Under the pieces are notes generated by a model. It worked only from the letters and a program-made list of their open reading frames with translations, was not told where the DNA came from and ran no database searches. Both the position numbers and the translations under genes were made by a program. A DNA stretch of 64,000 bases from Cubamyces lactineus. Its lineage: Eukaryota > Basidiomycota > Agaricomycetes > Polyporales > Polyporaceae. Within the stretch, counting starts at the first letter, position 1; each line of letters begins with the position of its first letter. The DNA is taken from positions 62,001-126,000 of the forward strand of contig JACDTU010000013.1 of the NCBI GenBank assembly GCA_022376465.1. Reading direction: 5' to 3'. Positions 35,587 through 49,047 of this stretch are shown piece after piece.

Positions 35587-36426
35587 GTTCACCTTTGTTG
35601 GCAGAATGTTCACAACTAGGATTAGGCGAACAATGCGGCGTGTTCCGCAGGTACCTAGGTGCGTTGTTTGGGTTTCATGAATTATGGACCTTTTTCTCTA
35701 GCGCACTCTTTACGACAGGTTCCCGGAGCGGCGACTGTGATTTTGTGCGCGTATTGAAGGAGAATGTGAAGGGTTTCTGGAGAGATGCTGCCCGATATGG
35801 ACATGCAGATCCGCTCTCCGGTGAGAGACGCTCTCGGACTCGGCGTGAACTCTCGCCACTGGGCGGGCGCAATACGTGCACTCGTGCGAGTACGGCTGAA
35901 GATCGGTACAGGATCAATAATGCGGTAAACGGTGCCAGGTCTGTCAGCAACAGTCTAGACGACTGTCGGTGCTAATGATCTCGCTTGTTGCAGTTCAACA
36001 TATCTGCGAGCCGCCGCCACCGCCGCTTGTGCGCCAGGGAAGGCGGATGATCAGGGTTTTGGTGCTCCGCCTGTGCCTCCGGAGGCACTGCTCGCTTAGG
36101 GAACAAGGCTTCTTTCATATAGCTGGGGCTGTCCAACAGACTATCAATGGTACGTACCTCCGAGTCGAAATCGGGTACGAATTCCCCGAAATCGCAGCCG
36201 TTTGCGGGGTGAGTTCTGGGCACGACAATGCTTGCTTCTTTCGGTCCAAGGTTCAGGTCGTCGGCCCCTGCTGCAGAACATTGAATAGTGACAGCTTCTG
36301 TCGATAGCGCTCCGTCATATAAGGATGCCGCACTCCAACTGACATTCTCCAGCAAACCAAACCCAGCGACCCATCGTCCCCTCGGACATCACCAGTGTCA
36401 ACGACGCATCATCGACACGGTACACC

Positions 36427-36434
36427 TTTATAAC
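36427..36434 (+). promoter_or_regulatory. TATA-like box of short-peptide gene B
   Basis: TTTATAAC on the plus strand, 51-58 bp before the start codon of the gene at 36485. A CCCCT core lies at 36378-36382. Confidence 0.45.
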
Positions 36435-36484
36435 CCGACTCTCCAGCTCTTCCTCGTTCCATACCAACTTCAACTTCACGCATC

Positions 36485-36637
36485 ATGCACACCACGAACA
36501 CAGCTGCTGCCGCCACCACGGCAACTCTGCTCGCTAATGGCCGGCCGACGTCTACCACTTCCCGTCCCCCGTCGCGACCTACATCTCAAGGTGTCATCCG
36601 CACGACCGCCGCCACATCCGCGCCCGTCTTCTTTTGA
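36485..36637 (+). CDS. Short S/T/P-rich peptide ending in the IRT...VFF tail, member B (50 aa)
   Basis: Intronless 51-codon gene. The N-terminus is low complexity (MHTTNTAAAATTATLLANGR, then PTSTTSRPPSRP). The last 17 residues are SQGVIRTTAATSAPVFF-stop, aligning without gaps to members A and C. No Cys, no signal peptide and no membrane helix. A TATA-like box lies just over 50 bp upstream, and the leader (CAACTTCAACTTCACGCATC) has the C/A-rich look of fungal 5'UTRs. It sits alone in a gene-poor stretch, 3.4 kb from member C on the same strand. Function is unknown. Confidence 0.68.
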   Translation: MHTTNTAAAATTATLLANGRPTSTTSRPPSRPTSQGVIRTTAATSAPVFF

Positions 36638-39600
36638 CCCGCGGCGGCCTTTCTGTCTCCCACCCATCTACGGTTAACACGGCGTTCCCGCTGACCGTGC
36701 ACCATACAATAACCCGTCCTCGGCGTATATCGCCATTCTATCCGCGAGCCGTGACGACACGCTGGACACCACCTATCCCCCCGCATCCCCGTGCAATAGC
36801 AGCACTACTCCACATCGCCTTGAGCGGCACATTAGCATCACGGACACGACCTCCGCGCCTTCCATTCCATCGGGGGCTTACCTACTCACCGGTGCCCTTC
36901 GTGGGTATCCGATCGGAGCCCAACGCGCCTGATGCTGAGGGCCGGGGTCCGTCGCACGCGCCGGGGTTGTCGTCTGGGAAGCAAGCGACCAGTGCCCTCG
37001 AGTTCTTCCGAACACAACGAGGACGCAGCGAGGACGGCCATCGAAGTCGGGAGAAGAGATGGTCGAAAACAGAGGGTGGGAGAGGATGAATACGGCGGCA
37101 CCGGAAATGGGACTTCTTGCACGAACCCCGGACGCCCGGCGGAGGGCTCTAGCTTCGCGGATTCTATAATCGATACAGCTCGTGCTTTCTGTAGTAGTGC
37201 CTTGCTCTTGGCTCCCAAAGACAACCAGTTCCTGATCCAATCTGAAGTCCGTCTACGCCGAGCGAGTAGCGTCCTGACAGAGCTCAATGGGAAGCCGTTT
37301 ATAGTCAATTGTAAGAAAAACCGACATCGATGTCCATGTGCGGATTGTCGATAATTGCCCTACTCCGTTCGGCACAGCTTCTTGATCGCGCGGGTAGCGG
37401 TCCGTACAGATTAGTAGGCACAATTATGTGCCATAGCCTCGGGACGTCATCTCGAGTCATTGCCAGAGTTGATCATATGTAGAGTGGTAGCGACAACAGC
37501 GTCTACCGTAGTCGAGCGGCTTGGGCGTTTATGAGGCACAGACAGGGCATTGACTCGCTTCTATGGAGGCCACACCGAGACCATCGGACATTATCACCAT
37601 CGTCAGCTTCCGTACACGCCCGGACCGGGGCGAATGTGAAGGTGGTGTAGTATCGCTGCCGCACCTTGCATGCGCCGAAAGGCTATTTCCAAGTCTGGGC
37701 ATGCTACCATCTACGACCAGCTGGATGATGTGGTCTCGAAGGGCCGGGCGCGGTGGCGGCGGCGACTTACTAGAGCCTGAGTCTCACGGTCAGGGGTGAA
37801 GTTTGAACTTTGTGCATATGCAACGGGGCAGCAACTCACCGTGAATCTTAACGCCTGAGGCCGGCGCCAGCAATGCGTCTGACGCTCTTTTGTGCCATCA
37901 AATTCAGGGACATTCCAGGTCAAAATATACTATGCACTGGCAACGTGTAGATCGTCTCTAAAGAAAGGGATCATGGGTTACAGATGTCGGGAAGCCGTTG
38001 GACCACCCCTAGTCGCAACCGGAAGGATGCTGGGACGATGAACTTACGCACAGCGCGCTCCAGATCTGTCAACGACAAGGGCGCAACGCGGAAGACATAT
38101 TCCGCGAGCGTGGAACTGATGGCAGATGGGCAGGCCCTCTGGGGAACTCATCGACGTGCGGGAACAAGATCTCCGACAGTGGTCAAGGGCCTGTCTAAAT
38201 GACTGATGAGCGTCGGCGGAGTCTCAGCTATGACGCAGGACACATACCGCACCAGATCTGGAGGCAGGTAACCACACGCTCGTGCGATTCATCAACCAAT
38301 GCTGAGCCAGCGACTGGACGAACGATCCCGGTGAACTATGTATGCTGTCAGTCCTTACCACGCTAGCGTGTGGTCGATGCCCCGCTCGCGTCTGGACCCA
38401 GCACGATATATGTTGTGAACATGATGTGCCGTCGGAGCCTACTGGACGGCCCAATGTGCTGCGGTCTTGAAGTCAGCGTGAAAGTACTAATTGGTATATT
38501 GGCACGATCCAGACTCACTTGTGCAGCCTAGCATCTATGCTGCGGTGTTGCTCGACCCATCCAGACCGGAAGGCAATGACGACACACCGCGCACGAAAAT
38601 ATCTCATGCGGACTTTAACAATGCAGCATCTTGGTTCTATAGCGTACGCCCACGCTGTTCGATATCGCCTAGCTTCACGGGTAGGGATAACGTTCGGAGT
38701 CCTCGAGCACCCTCGATAGCTTGTTACTGGGGACTCAAACGTCAGTTTTGACTCTCGACTACCCTCGCCTGCGGCCGGCTTTCGCGACAGAAGATATCAG
38801 AGGCTACGAACTGTTGTAGACATTGCAAACTGTATGCTCTTCAGTTTCAATTTGTCTTCGTATATCTCGTAACAAGCTAAAGTTAGAGACTAGACGGCAG
38901 AGACAGGATACATTCGAGTTCCACCAGACGTAGAGCAAATCGCGATGATACAGGGTCGCGACTCGGGTGTCGGAGTGTGGTGCAGCACGTTCGGCTTGAG
39001 GCAAGCACTGGCGGGTACGTAAGCGCTGGGTTGGGTCAGCGCTTCCTCGCCTTTGGGCTTTTCTTGCCACCATCTCCTCCCCACCATCATGACCATGTGC
39101 AACCTAGTCTACCCGTTCTAAGCGGGACAGACTATGGCCGGAAGCACAATGGAAATGTCAACGTCAGCTCATTGTACAATCTTTGGACCCTGTGGTGCCG
39201 TGATCATCTCTGACTCGACTCAACTAGGCCTTGTCCGATAGTAGGCACCGCCCACAACTCGACTGGCTCACAGCATTTGGCCTCGAGGCCCGAGGTACGT
39301 GCTTTGACGGCCCAAGAACACAGCCAGAACGGTTGAGACGAGTCAAGAGTGTCGTCGTGATGCGCTCGCCCTCGGCGGGGCGCAGCGGCGCAGCCTCACC
39401 GATGGGTGAGGCGGCGAGTCAGCAACTGACTCTAGCGCTCACTGGCGTTGCCGAAGCGTCTTCTATCTTGACCATCTCCCACATGCTGTACACGGTACGC
39501 GTCCTCTCATTCGCAGACGTGTCGTCTTTCTGTCTCCTGTCCGGCGGGAGGGGCCGAAAACACTTGCGCAAGCCGTTTCGTCGCTTGGGAGCCAAGGTTT

Positions 39601-40043
39601 ACGTGACCACACCTGATGAAACGGTGTTTCCATGTGCTGCGGGATCCCTTCCAAGACTGGTACATCGCAGTGAAGTGTGCGGCTTGAGGTCTGGCCGCTT
39701 CCGCAAAATCTGTCTAATCTGCGGGAGCGAACCGCATTCATCGCATAACTTCACAGCATCTGGCAATGGCGCGCTCTCTGTCGTCCTGTCGACTAGTCAT
39801 TCTTGTCCGGATTTTCAGGTACCGGTCCAGAGGAGGTGAGGCTTACGCGGCATACCTGTAACCGCATCACACCACGTCATCGGAACTCCTGTTATTGAAG
39901 AGGAAATATCTACCTATGCTCCGTTTATGGGTCGACGCAGTATAAAGGGATGCGGTGTGTCCACGGGTATGTCCTCAACCCAGTATTCTCCCATCCTCAC
40001 ACACTCAGCACTTGAACTCCAGATTTGACCCTCATCGTTTCTC
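36638..40043. other. Long gene-poor intergenic region between short-peptide genes B and C
   Basis: 3.4 kb. Open frames exist (the longest 39231-39839, plus) but show no domain or splice structure. I see no inverted or direct terminal repeats by eye. It holds the promoter of gene C. Confidence 0.4.
39941..39946 (+). promoter_or_regulatory. TATA box of short-peptide gene C
   Basis: TATAAA in CAGTATAAAGGG, 103 bp before the ATG at 40044. It is the best core promoter match of the three short genes. Confidence 0.5.
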
Positions 40044-40175
40044 ATGATGTTCACTTCGTCGATCTCTCCCGCCTCCTTCTCCCAGTCCAGCTCGACCTCG
40101 AAGCCCTCGAGCTCTTCTGGTTCACAAACCTCTATCCGCACAGCGGCGGCTACACACGGGGCTGTCTTCTTCTGA
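40044..40175 (+). CDS. Short S/T/P-rich peptide ending in the IRT...VFF tail, member C (43 aa)
   Basis: Intronless 44-codon gene starting at tandem ATGs (40044, 40047). The N-terminus is Ser-rich (MMFTSSISPASFSQSSSTSK, then PSSSSG). The last 17 residues are SQTSIRTAAATHGAVFF-stop. It shares S, Q, I, R, T, A, V, F, F at fixed positions with members A and B. Third codon positions are mostly C or G. A TATAAA box sits at 39941. The antisense strand is open over the same bases, but that frame lacks the promoter and the family tail, so I take this strand as the real one. Function is unknown. Confidence 0.68.
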   Translation: MMFTSSISPASFSQSSSTSKPSSSSGSQTSIRTAAATHGAVFF

Positions 40176-42164
40176 ACCACGCGCCGCTTCGTTTAGCTTC
40201 TCGACCTATGTCTACGAATACACTTCGTGCCTTATGGAACGACCATGCAGGCACCTGTCCTCCTACCTTACAGCTCGGCCGTGTAGCCCGTAGCGAATGC
40301 GCGTCTCGAGGCACGTTCGCTGCGACCGGTCTAATCACTACCCCCGTCGAACACATTCGTCGACCTGCGCTCCCCACAACCACCCATCCACACGCTCGCC
40401 TGTCCACCCCAACCTTTCCCGAGCGATCACTGCGATCGAACGTCAAATACTGAAAGGCGCTCCTTCCTTCCACCCGTCTAATGTGCCTCAATGCAGTGCC
40501 TTCGCCGTTCGGTCCGGTGGCTCTCTCATCCCGCGATCACTTCCAGGGGTCCACACACACTGGCCGACCCGCTCCAGGGGGATGACAGGCGGACCGCTCT
40601 GTTCGGATGAGAGCGTCCCCTGCAGGCCCACTCTCACTGCGGTGATTGCGGATGAAGCACCCCGCGGGATTGTCGTGGTAGGCCAGGGGAAGGGCCAGGG
40701 GAAGGGCGAGAGGAAGAATCAGGGGCGCGAAGTTGCGACTACGTCCGGCCGCTCCGGGGACATTCATCCATCCATCTCATGCTACTTCTTTCGGACGCTT
40801 TCTCTCTCGGGCTATTCATCATTAATCACGTAAATATATGCACTGTGCGATCGGCGGACTCGGTACTGTATCATTTACTACTTATATGCCTCGGTGTATT
40901 TCTTGACAGATCCCACAAGTAGCACTATACGGTGCATTCGGACGTATGTACGGCATTATGAATAGAGCCATCATCCAGTCGTCACCGCTTTCCCCTCATT
41001 TGCTTGTTGGCCGAGCAGGAAGTCAAGCAATGATGTAACATGGGGCCGCCCTTAAAGCTGCGACATGAGACATCATTAGCCCGGCTGGATGCCTGCGTAT
41101 CTCAAGAACTCTCTAAGTGCGCCGTTTCAGTCACGGTGTTCATCAATGCGATGGGAGCCTGTGATGCAGATTTGCTGACTTGCATTCAACCTGGGCAATA
41201 GAGATCCCGGCGGCGCATTCGCCGCAACACCCAGCCAGGAATGTTCGTGGACGATACAACTACTAAAATATCCGACGTCGATTGCATCATCGCCCTTCAG
41301 CTTCAGGAACGTAGGGCAAGATGTAGCGAATGACACAAATAGTTGCTCAAAGCCGGAGAAAGATGGGCCCGGCCAGAGGTTGCTCCGCTTGCTCATCGCT
41401 GACAGCGGCAGCTTGCCGGAAATTGAGGAGAACTCCTTGTATCATCGGAGCATCGAAGATAGAATCCATAAGGCTATGTTGCGGGGTAAAGCCTCCGCGG
41501 CCTGACAGTCTTTATCAAAAGGCATGATAATACCATTGAATGATGTGCGACGCCCCAAGGTGCCTGCCGCAGCACATCCGATGTAGCTAAGCGTTTACCA
41601 TCGCTGGTAAATATAAGAGACCATTTCCTTGCTACGAGCGATTCACGAACGACGTATGTACTGGCCCAGGATCCTCCCGCCCAGTAAGCCATTGGGGTCC
41701 TCGGGCACAATAAAAGCCGAAGCCTTCACAGTTCCTCCGCATTCTCGTTCATACCGTATATATTGCTACCTGTACAAGGTAGTTCATGCAAAAGGTTCCT
41801 GTGCAGTTACATAGACTAGTGTCAACAAGTGCTACGGCGAGGCTGCCGGCGCTCCCGGGTCGCTGACTTGCCGGGAGGGTTGACTACCAGATGAAACTTT
41901 GCTATAGTCGCCTGAGTTATTTCGAGTGCTTAGGCAAATAATGGCTGAGAAATATATCGAAATATTAGTCACCGTTCAAGTCTGTGAGCGCGAAGTAGAC
42001 ACAGGGCAAGAGCCATAACTCGGATGTCTTCGGGTGGTGTTTGTGAGTGTTAGGATCAAAAGCTATTGGCCTCCCGATCTCATCTTAGCCGCCCACGGGC
42101 GCTCATCGGCCGCCGCGCTCACTCTTGCGATATACCACCACCATCCGAATATCCATCATCATCC
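40176..42164. other. Intergenic, short-peptide C 3' side to GGTase-I beta promoter
   Basis: 2 kb without a supported gene. It contains the 12-nt tandem repeat at 40681-40716, listed separately. Confidence 0.35.
40681..40716 (+). repeat. 12-nt G-rich tandem repeat, 3 copies
   Basis: Two perfect copies of GGCCAGGGGAAG (40681-40692, 40693-40704) and a third imperfect copy GGCGAGAGGAAG. The runs of three to four G could form a G-quadruplex on the plus strand. Confidence 0.8.
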
Positions 42165-43686
42165 ATGACAGGCTCTCCAAGTCTTGCCAGAGGCGGGCAC
42201 TCTCTGCACTGTAAAAGGTGTCTGATTGCCCTCCCTTTCAGTCAGGTCGAAGTCGATCCATCGAGGTACATGTTTACCAGCGATACATACACAGTCCCAT
42301 GACATCGGTTCTCAGGATCGCAGTCATATTCTACTGTCTTGGGTCCCTCGATATCCTTGACTCGCTTGGCTCCCAAAGTAGCGATTTAGAGCGCGAGACA
42401 TGGAGAGATTGGCTATGGGAGCAGCAGATATGTCCGTCCAATGGGGTTTAACTTCCGCTACGCCCGTTGATCCAGTAATCCAGCCGGAACCTATGGGTCA
42501 GGATTTCGACCAAGCCCATACATGACGCCTGAAGACTTCACCGTAAGCACACGTTGTTTTCCTGTCAAAGAATGCTGCTAACTCGTTCCGATACTTTCGC
42601 AACACTAGGGCGATGCGTCGGAATACGACTTGCCTCATCTCGTGATGACTTACACAGCCCTCAACTCGCTCTCCATTCTGCGCGACGACTTCTCTAAGCT
42701 CGACAGAAAGGGAATTCTACGCTTTCTGGGCGCTTGCCAGCGAGAAGACGGAAGGTAGAAGTAATGACCTCGATTTCAGAAGTCCTCGAAACTCAGTCAC
42801 TTCGTTCCGACAGCTTCTCGGCTCTTCCGAATGGGGGCGAGTCTGATCTGAGGATGCTATATTGTGCATTTGTTATCAGCAGTATGCTGAATGATTGGAC
42901 CGGTATCGATGTCGATCGTGCCATTCACTACATACGACGGTGCTATGTGAGATGTACCATTCCGGTTGTTTCGATCTAGCAACTTATCTCGTGGTCTTCA
43001 GAGTTACGAAGGTGGGTTTGGACAAACGCCCGGAGGAGAGGCACTGGGTGAGTCAATCATATCATAGGCCTCAATGGGATTGTATGCTGACATTATCACA
43101 GGCGGGACTACCTATTGCGCCGTGGCGGCACTACATCTCGCTCCTAAGACCCAGGGGTACCCGCGAGAGAGTCGGTTGACGCCAGAAGAGCGCTCACGCA
43201 CCATTCGTTGGCTGGTACAAAATCAGACACCCTCTGGTGGGTTCAGCGGGCGAACCAACAAGCTCGCAGACGCATGCTACTGTTTTTGGTGTGGCGCCGC
43301 ACTTTGCGTGAGTTCTGGCCATATTTCCATCGAACCATGCGCTGACATTTTTTTTGCAGATACTCGACGCCGGAGACCTCGTTAACGAGCGGGCACTGGC
43401 TGGTTTTTTGGCCGATTGCCAGTTCAAATTTGGTGGCATATCAAAGGCTCCCGGGGAACGTCCAGGTTGGCTGGTGTAGTCTGCGTGTGTTGCAATCACG
43501 GTTGACCTACTTTTGACAGATCCGTACCACACGTATCTATCGCTCGCAGTCCTTTCCATCATACCCACGGATCATGGAGATGATGAGAGTTGGAAGCTTC
43601 CCAGGCTCGACGCGCTGTTGAATGCAACCGAGCCGACTGCAGCATGGGCCCGAGAGCATATCCCCGCCAAACGAGGAACCAGTTAG
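42165..43686 (+). CDS. cdc43: Protein geranylgeranyltransferase type I, beta subunit
   Basis: Transfers geranylgeranyl to the Cys of CaaL-type proteins such as Rho/Cdc42, together with the shared alpha subunit. Nine or so exons give about 350 residues. The N-terminus reads HCKRCLIALPFSQVEVDPSR, then IAVIFYCLGSLDILDSL. GFRPSPYMTPEDF is the family hallmark. Then come HLVMTYTALNSLSILRDDFS and ILRFLGACQREDGSF. The prenyltransferase repeats follow: ESDLRMLYCAFVISSMLNDW, SYEGGFGQTPGGEALGGTTY, and PSGGFSGRTNKLADACYCFW. The zinc ligands appear as Asp/Cys in KLADACYCFW and His in DPYHTYLSLAVLSI. An intron with GT at 42430 and AG near 42482 creates QQISGTYGSGFRPSP. The start ATG at 42165 follows an A/C-rich leader; an upstream in-frame codon is less likely. 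Confidence 0.9.
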
Positions 43687-43910
43687 GTGTATCGAACAAG
43701 GTCAGTCGTATCCGTGCGAATCGCGGCGTAGCCGATGAATACACGATAAGATGATGATTGGGTATCGACTACAGAGGCCATGTTGCGAAATGTCATACAA
43801 ACACTGGAAGGAACGCGATCTCAGTAGCTATGCGATAATGTGAGAGATTAACTGGTAGGTAAGAATCGACGGGGAGTTGTCCGAGGGAGCTACATCGTGT
43901 CGCCATATGC

Positions 43911-45331
43911 TCACAAGGGCGTGCCAACGCGGCCGGTAGCATACAATGGCGCAGGTTGAGCGTAGGCCTGACTGGGGGTCGTGATCGTTGATTGTCGAGG
44001 CGTTTCGTCATACCCGTAACCCTCGAGGGTCGTTGGCACTCGAAGCCAGCCACGCTGCTTCACGAGGATGTCGGACACGTTCCAACGCTCAACGGCGCGT
44101 TCGATGGCCTGTCGTCGACACCGTGAACATCAATAATCGAGAGTATCTGGACTAGTAAGCACTCACCTCAAGTTGCACGTTGACATCGTTATCGCCAAAG
44201 GCAGCATCGAGCGCACTCTGTCCGGGCTTGATACGGGCAGAGTTTGTCTTAATGCTGCGCATGATCTGCCGCATTTGTGTCGGATCCACATCTGCGGGGC
44301 GGTAATCCAGGCGACACAAGAGGGCTCTCGCACCGCGCAGTTGCTCAATCCAGCGCATGTCGTCGACTAAGAGGTGCAGGCATTGGAATACAAAGCCTAA
44401 GTGCACCAGATTATGCGTGAAGAGCTCGGGAATGTATGCTGCAGTTGCGAGTGCAGGTGTAAGCGCTTTGGGGGAGAATTGGGTCTTTGCCGTCGAGTTC
44501 CGATGGGGGAAAGTGAGGAAGGAAGTCGGTGAACCCTGCAAGGTATGGTTCAAAACTTCTCGATCTACCACCAACGCAGAAGGTACTCACCTCCTGCCAA
44601 AGCGTTGCGAAGGTGCGCCACAGAGATCGCATGAGGAATATTCTGAAATATCCTGACGTTGCTCCCCCGGCACACAGTCCAAAGGCGCTGGACATCGCTT
44701 TCGCGAAGCACGCTATCTGCACCAGATCCTGGCCCTCGTGGTCTCTCACCCGCGTTATGAAGTGCTCGGTGAGCCCTTGCATAGTCTTCGCATTCCACAA
44801 GTGAGACACAACGATAGTCCTCGCGTATTCCTTTCGAACTTTTGGGTCGATAGCCGCAGCTCCAGCGCTGAACTCTGCCGTCCACGGATGATCTACTTGC
44901 TCTCCATCCTTCGGCGCGGTCGCACGAGCAGACGAAGGGATGAACTCTCCCGCGTTAGGGTTCAGCCCACCCGTTTTGGCTGGCTTGTCGCTGGTGTACT
45001 CTAAGAATTCGGATCGTGCCTCCTCAGCGCAGCGTTGGGCGAACCACGTCGGGAAGTTATGAGTTTCCCAAGAGGCCATATCCTCAGACGCAACGACCTC
45101 ATTAGGCAGACCAAGGAATCGTGCCAAACCTTCCTTGTCGCACCGAGCTGTTCCGTAGTATTGGTCTTCCTCCGCAAGGGTCTCGCTTGTTTCATCGCTG
45201 AGGCCAGGCGTGGAGGCAGGCGTTGGGCCAGGCCAGGGCGCTTGGAAGTGTGCGGGATGGGGCTGCAAGAAGACATGCTCTTGGGGGTGCTTGGGGGTGG
45301 GGGCGGACAAGGTGGGTTTAACGTGTTGCAT
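43911..45331 (-). CDS. PAM2-motif protein with a MIF4G-like helical region
   Basis: Three exons give about 435 residues. The N-terminus is Pro/His-rich. A helical segment (LARFLGLPNEVVASEDMASW, NFPTWFAQRCAEEARSEFLE) leads into GGLNPNAGEFIPSS at residues 121-134. This matches the PAM2 consensus (L-N-P-x-A-x-x-F-x-P) that binds the MLLE domain of poly(A)-binding protein. The rest is alpha-helical: VVSHLWNAKTMQGLTEHFIT, FRIFLMRSLWRTFATLWQE, then AYIPELFTHNLVHLGFVFQC, which resembles the F-I-[GA]-E-L-[FY] signature of MIF4G domains. PAM2 plus MIF4G is the layout of animal Paip1. Motif PAM2 is seen directly; the MIF4G reading is an inference from a short stretch, and I do not recognise an established fungal family. 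Introns: GTGAGT after WQE and after VQLE. Confidence 0.65.
44936..44965 (-). other. PAM2 motif (PABP MLLE-binding) coding site
   Basis: Codons for LNPNAGEFIP. All hallmark positions are present: Leu, Asn, Pro, Ala, the key Phe, and Pro two residues later. Confidence 0.7.
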
Positions 45332-45813
45332 GATGTCGTAGGAGCGACGCAAGTCAATCAGGGAAATGTTGTAGCGAGTTATGCGTGGTAGGGAGGCGGA
45401 TTCTCGGGCTGGATGGCTCTCTCGGGCGAGTGAGCCTTATATGACTTTCCCTCACATCAAAGCGTCGTATCGCATTGCCTGCGAACGACACGAGTAGTAA
45501 ATGACTCTCGGTAGCGCAACTGGGGTGCTTTGACCACCGCGTCAAGGCGCGTCCAGGGACAACAGAATGGGCGTCTAGTGGGACAAACAGCTGTCCGTAA
45601 CCATGGAATACTACTCCCCCGCTCTCCCTGTTGTGTTACGGCCGTCGGTATTGTATCTACACGCACAACAATACAGTATAAATTCACACGAGACGTATGG
45701 TGATATTTCCGGGTGAGATACAACGACTTGCATAGGCAGGCGAGGGCACAAAAAGGTATGAACACCAGCAGCGTGCTATCTATAGGACCATGCGCTACAG
45801 GAAGGCATACCGA
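45332..45813. other. Intergenic, PAM2 gene promoter / carboxylesterase 3' side
   Basis: 482 bp. It holds the PAM2 gene promoter and the esterase 3'UTR. I see nothing else. Confidence 0.35.
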
Positions 45814-47981
<2,168 letters not shown>

Positions 47982-49047
47982 GATTTTCGTGGCCACTTGT
48001 ACCGAGTATAGTGTTCGAGACGGTTGGGAATGCGGAGGTGGCAGCCAAGAGCGTGTAGGGCTTTATAGCTCTCGTCTCAATCTCTGGACGTGGCGAGGTT
48101 ATGGATACCGAGACATATAATCATGCTTGGTAGCCGCAAGTAGCTCATTCATCGTCTCCTGACAAGGGTCAACTTGGTTTCGCATCAACGCCGAGGTGAT
48201 TGCCACCGCATTGCCGTGTGCTGCCCTCGGGGGCATGAATCATAGCACTGTAGCCGATAGCAACGTGACTTTAATGTAGGCATCCAAATTGAAGAACAGA
48301 AACATTCCACATGCAGCAATGTCTCACCTTGTTTAGCAGTCACTGGGTGAGCGGGTCAGTCTCCAAGGTGATGACGGCACCCCGTCTCCAGGACCTGGGG
48401 GAATGGGATAGGCTGGCATGATTCACTCAATCGATATTGCTTGATGGAATGCTTGCGCAGGTTTGCCTACACATGCATATCGGAGACTCAGATGGGTCAG
48501 TAGGCGTGAGTTGCGATCGCTCCTGGACCGATTCCGATTTCGGATTCTGGCTTGGTAACAACCTGCAAAGTAGACTTAACCAGCCAGTGGATTGTGACGA
48601 TATTTCATGAACGATACCACAATGTTCCAGACAATCTGTGTCTTTTTTCAGCTCTCTATCGTAAGCAAAGATGAACATGATACGGCCGTCTCACATACTG
48701 ATGACGACGACTGACGGCAAAGCGTCCGAACAACACCGAGCCACCGTCGGTGATTATACATGGCGCACGCAGGGCGGGGGCATCGTGGGTCAGTGCGATA
48801 TGTCGGCGAGTCCTCTTAGATCGGTATTGGCTTCGAAGATGCACCTGTCACTAGTAACATGTGCTGAGGCGATTCAAGCCAAATCGCAAGGAGTCGGACG
48901 GAAGGTCTCGTTCAGTCCCGTTCCGAGTGTCCGAATTTGGTATGCGACTAAGTTGAGTCATAGCGCCGAACACAGGAAGCGCTCATCAATTTCTTGCGTT
49001 CGTCTTTCATCTCCACGGCTTCGTGAGATTGCGCGCATCAGGACGCC
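47982..49047. other. Divergent promoter region, carboxylesterase / MFS transporter
   Basis: 1.07 kb shared upstream region. An open frame at 48671-49063 has no domain and I do not call it. Co-regulation of the esterase and the transporter from this region is possible but unproven. Confidence 0.4.

Larger units (their letters stand above)
33630..36484. other. Long gene-poor intergenic region, upstream of short-peptide gene B
   Basis: 2.9 kb with one weak gene candidate (34953-35586, listed separately) and the promoter of gene B. I see no transposase, reverse transcriptase or terminal repeat. Confidence 0.4.

Noticed and set aside
39231..39839. 202-codon plus-strand open frame
   Set aside because: No recognisable domain, no promoter element, no splice structure and mixed codon use. 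Probably chance in G/C-rich DNA.
39914..40180. Minus-strand 88-codon open frame with acidic, protein-like composition
   Set aside because: It is antisense to short-peptide gene C, which has a TATA box and the family tail. The acidic look follows from the Ser/Pro codons read backwards. It starts from a non-ATG codon.
40297..40833. 178-codon plus-strand open frame containing GQGKGQGKGERK
   Set aside because: The charged repeat comes from the 12-nt tandem repeat. The rest is Ser/Arg/His-rich without a domain, and it starts from the 3' side of gene C. Probably non-coding.
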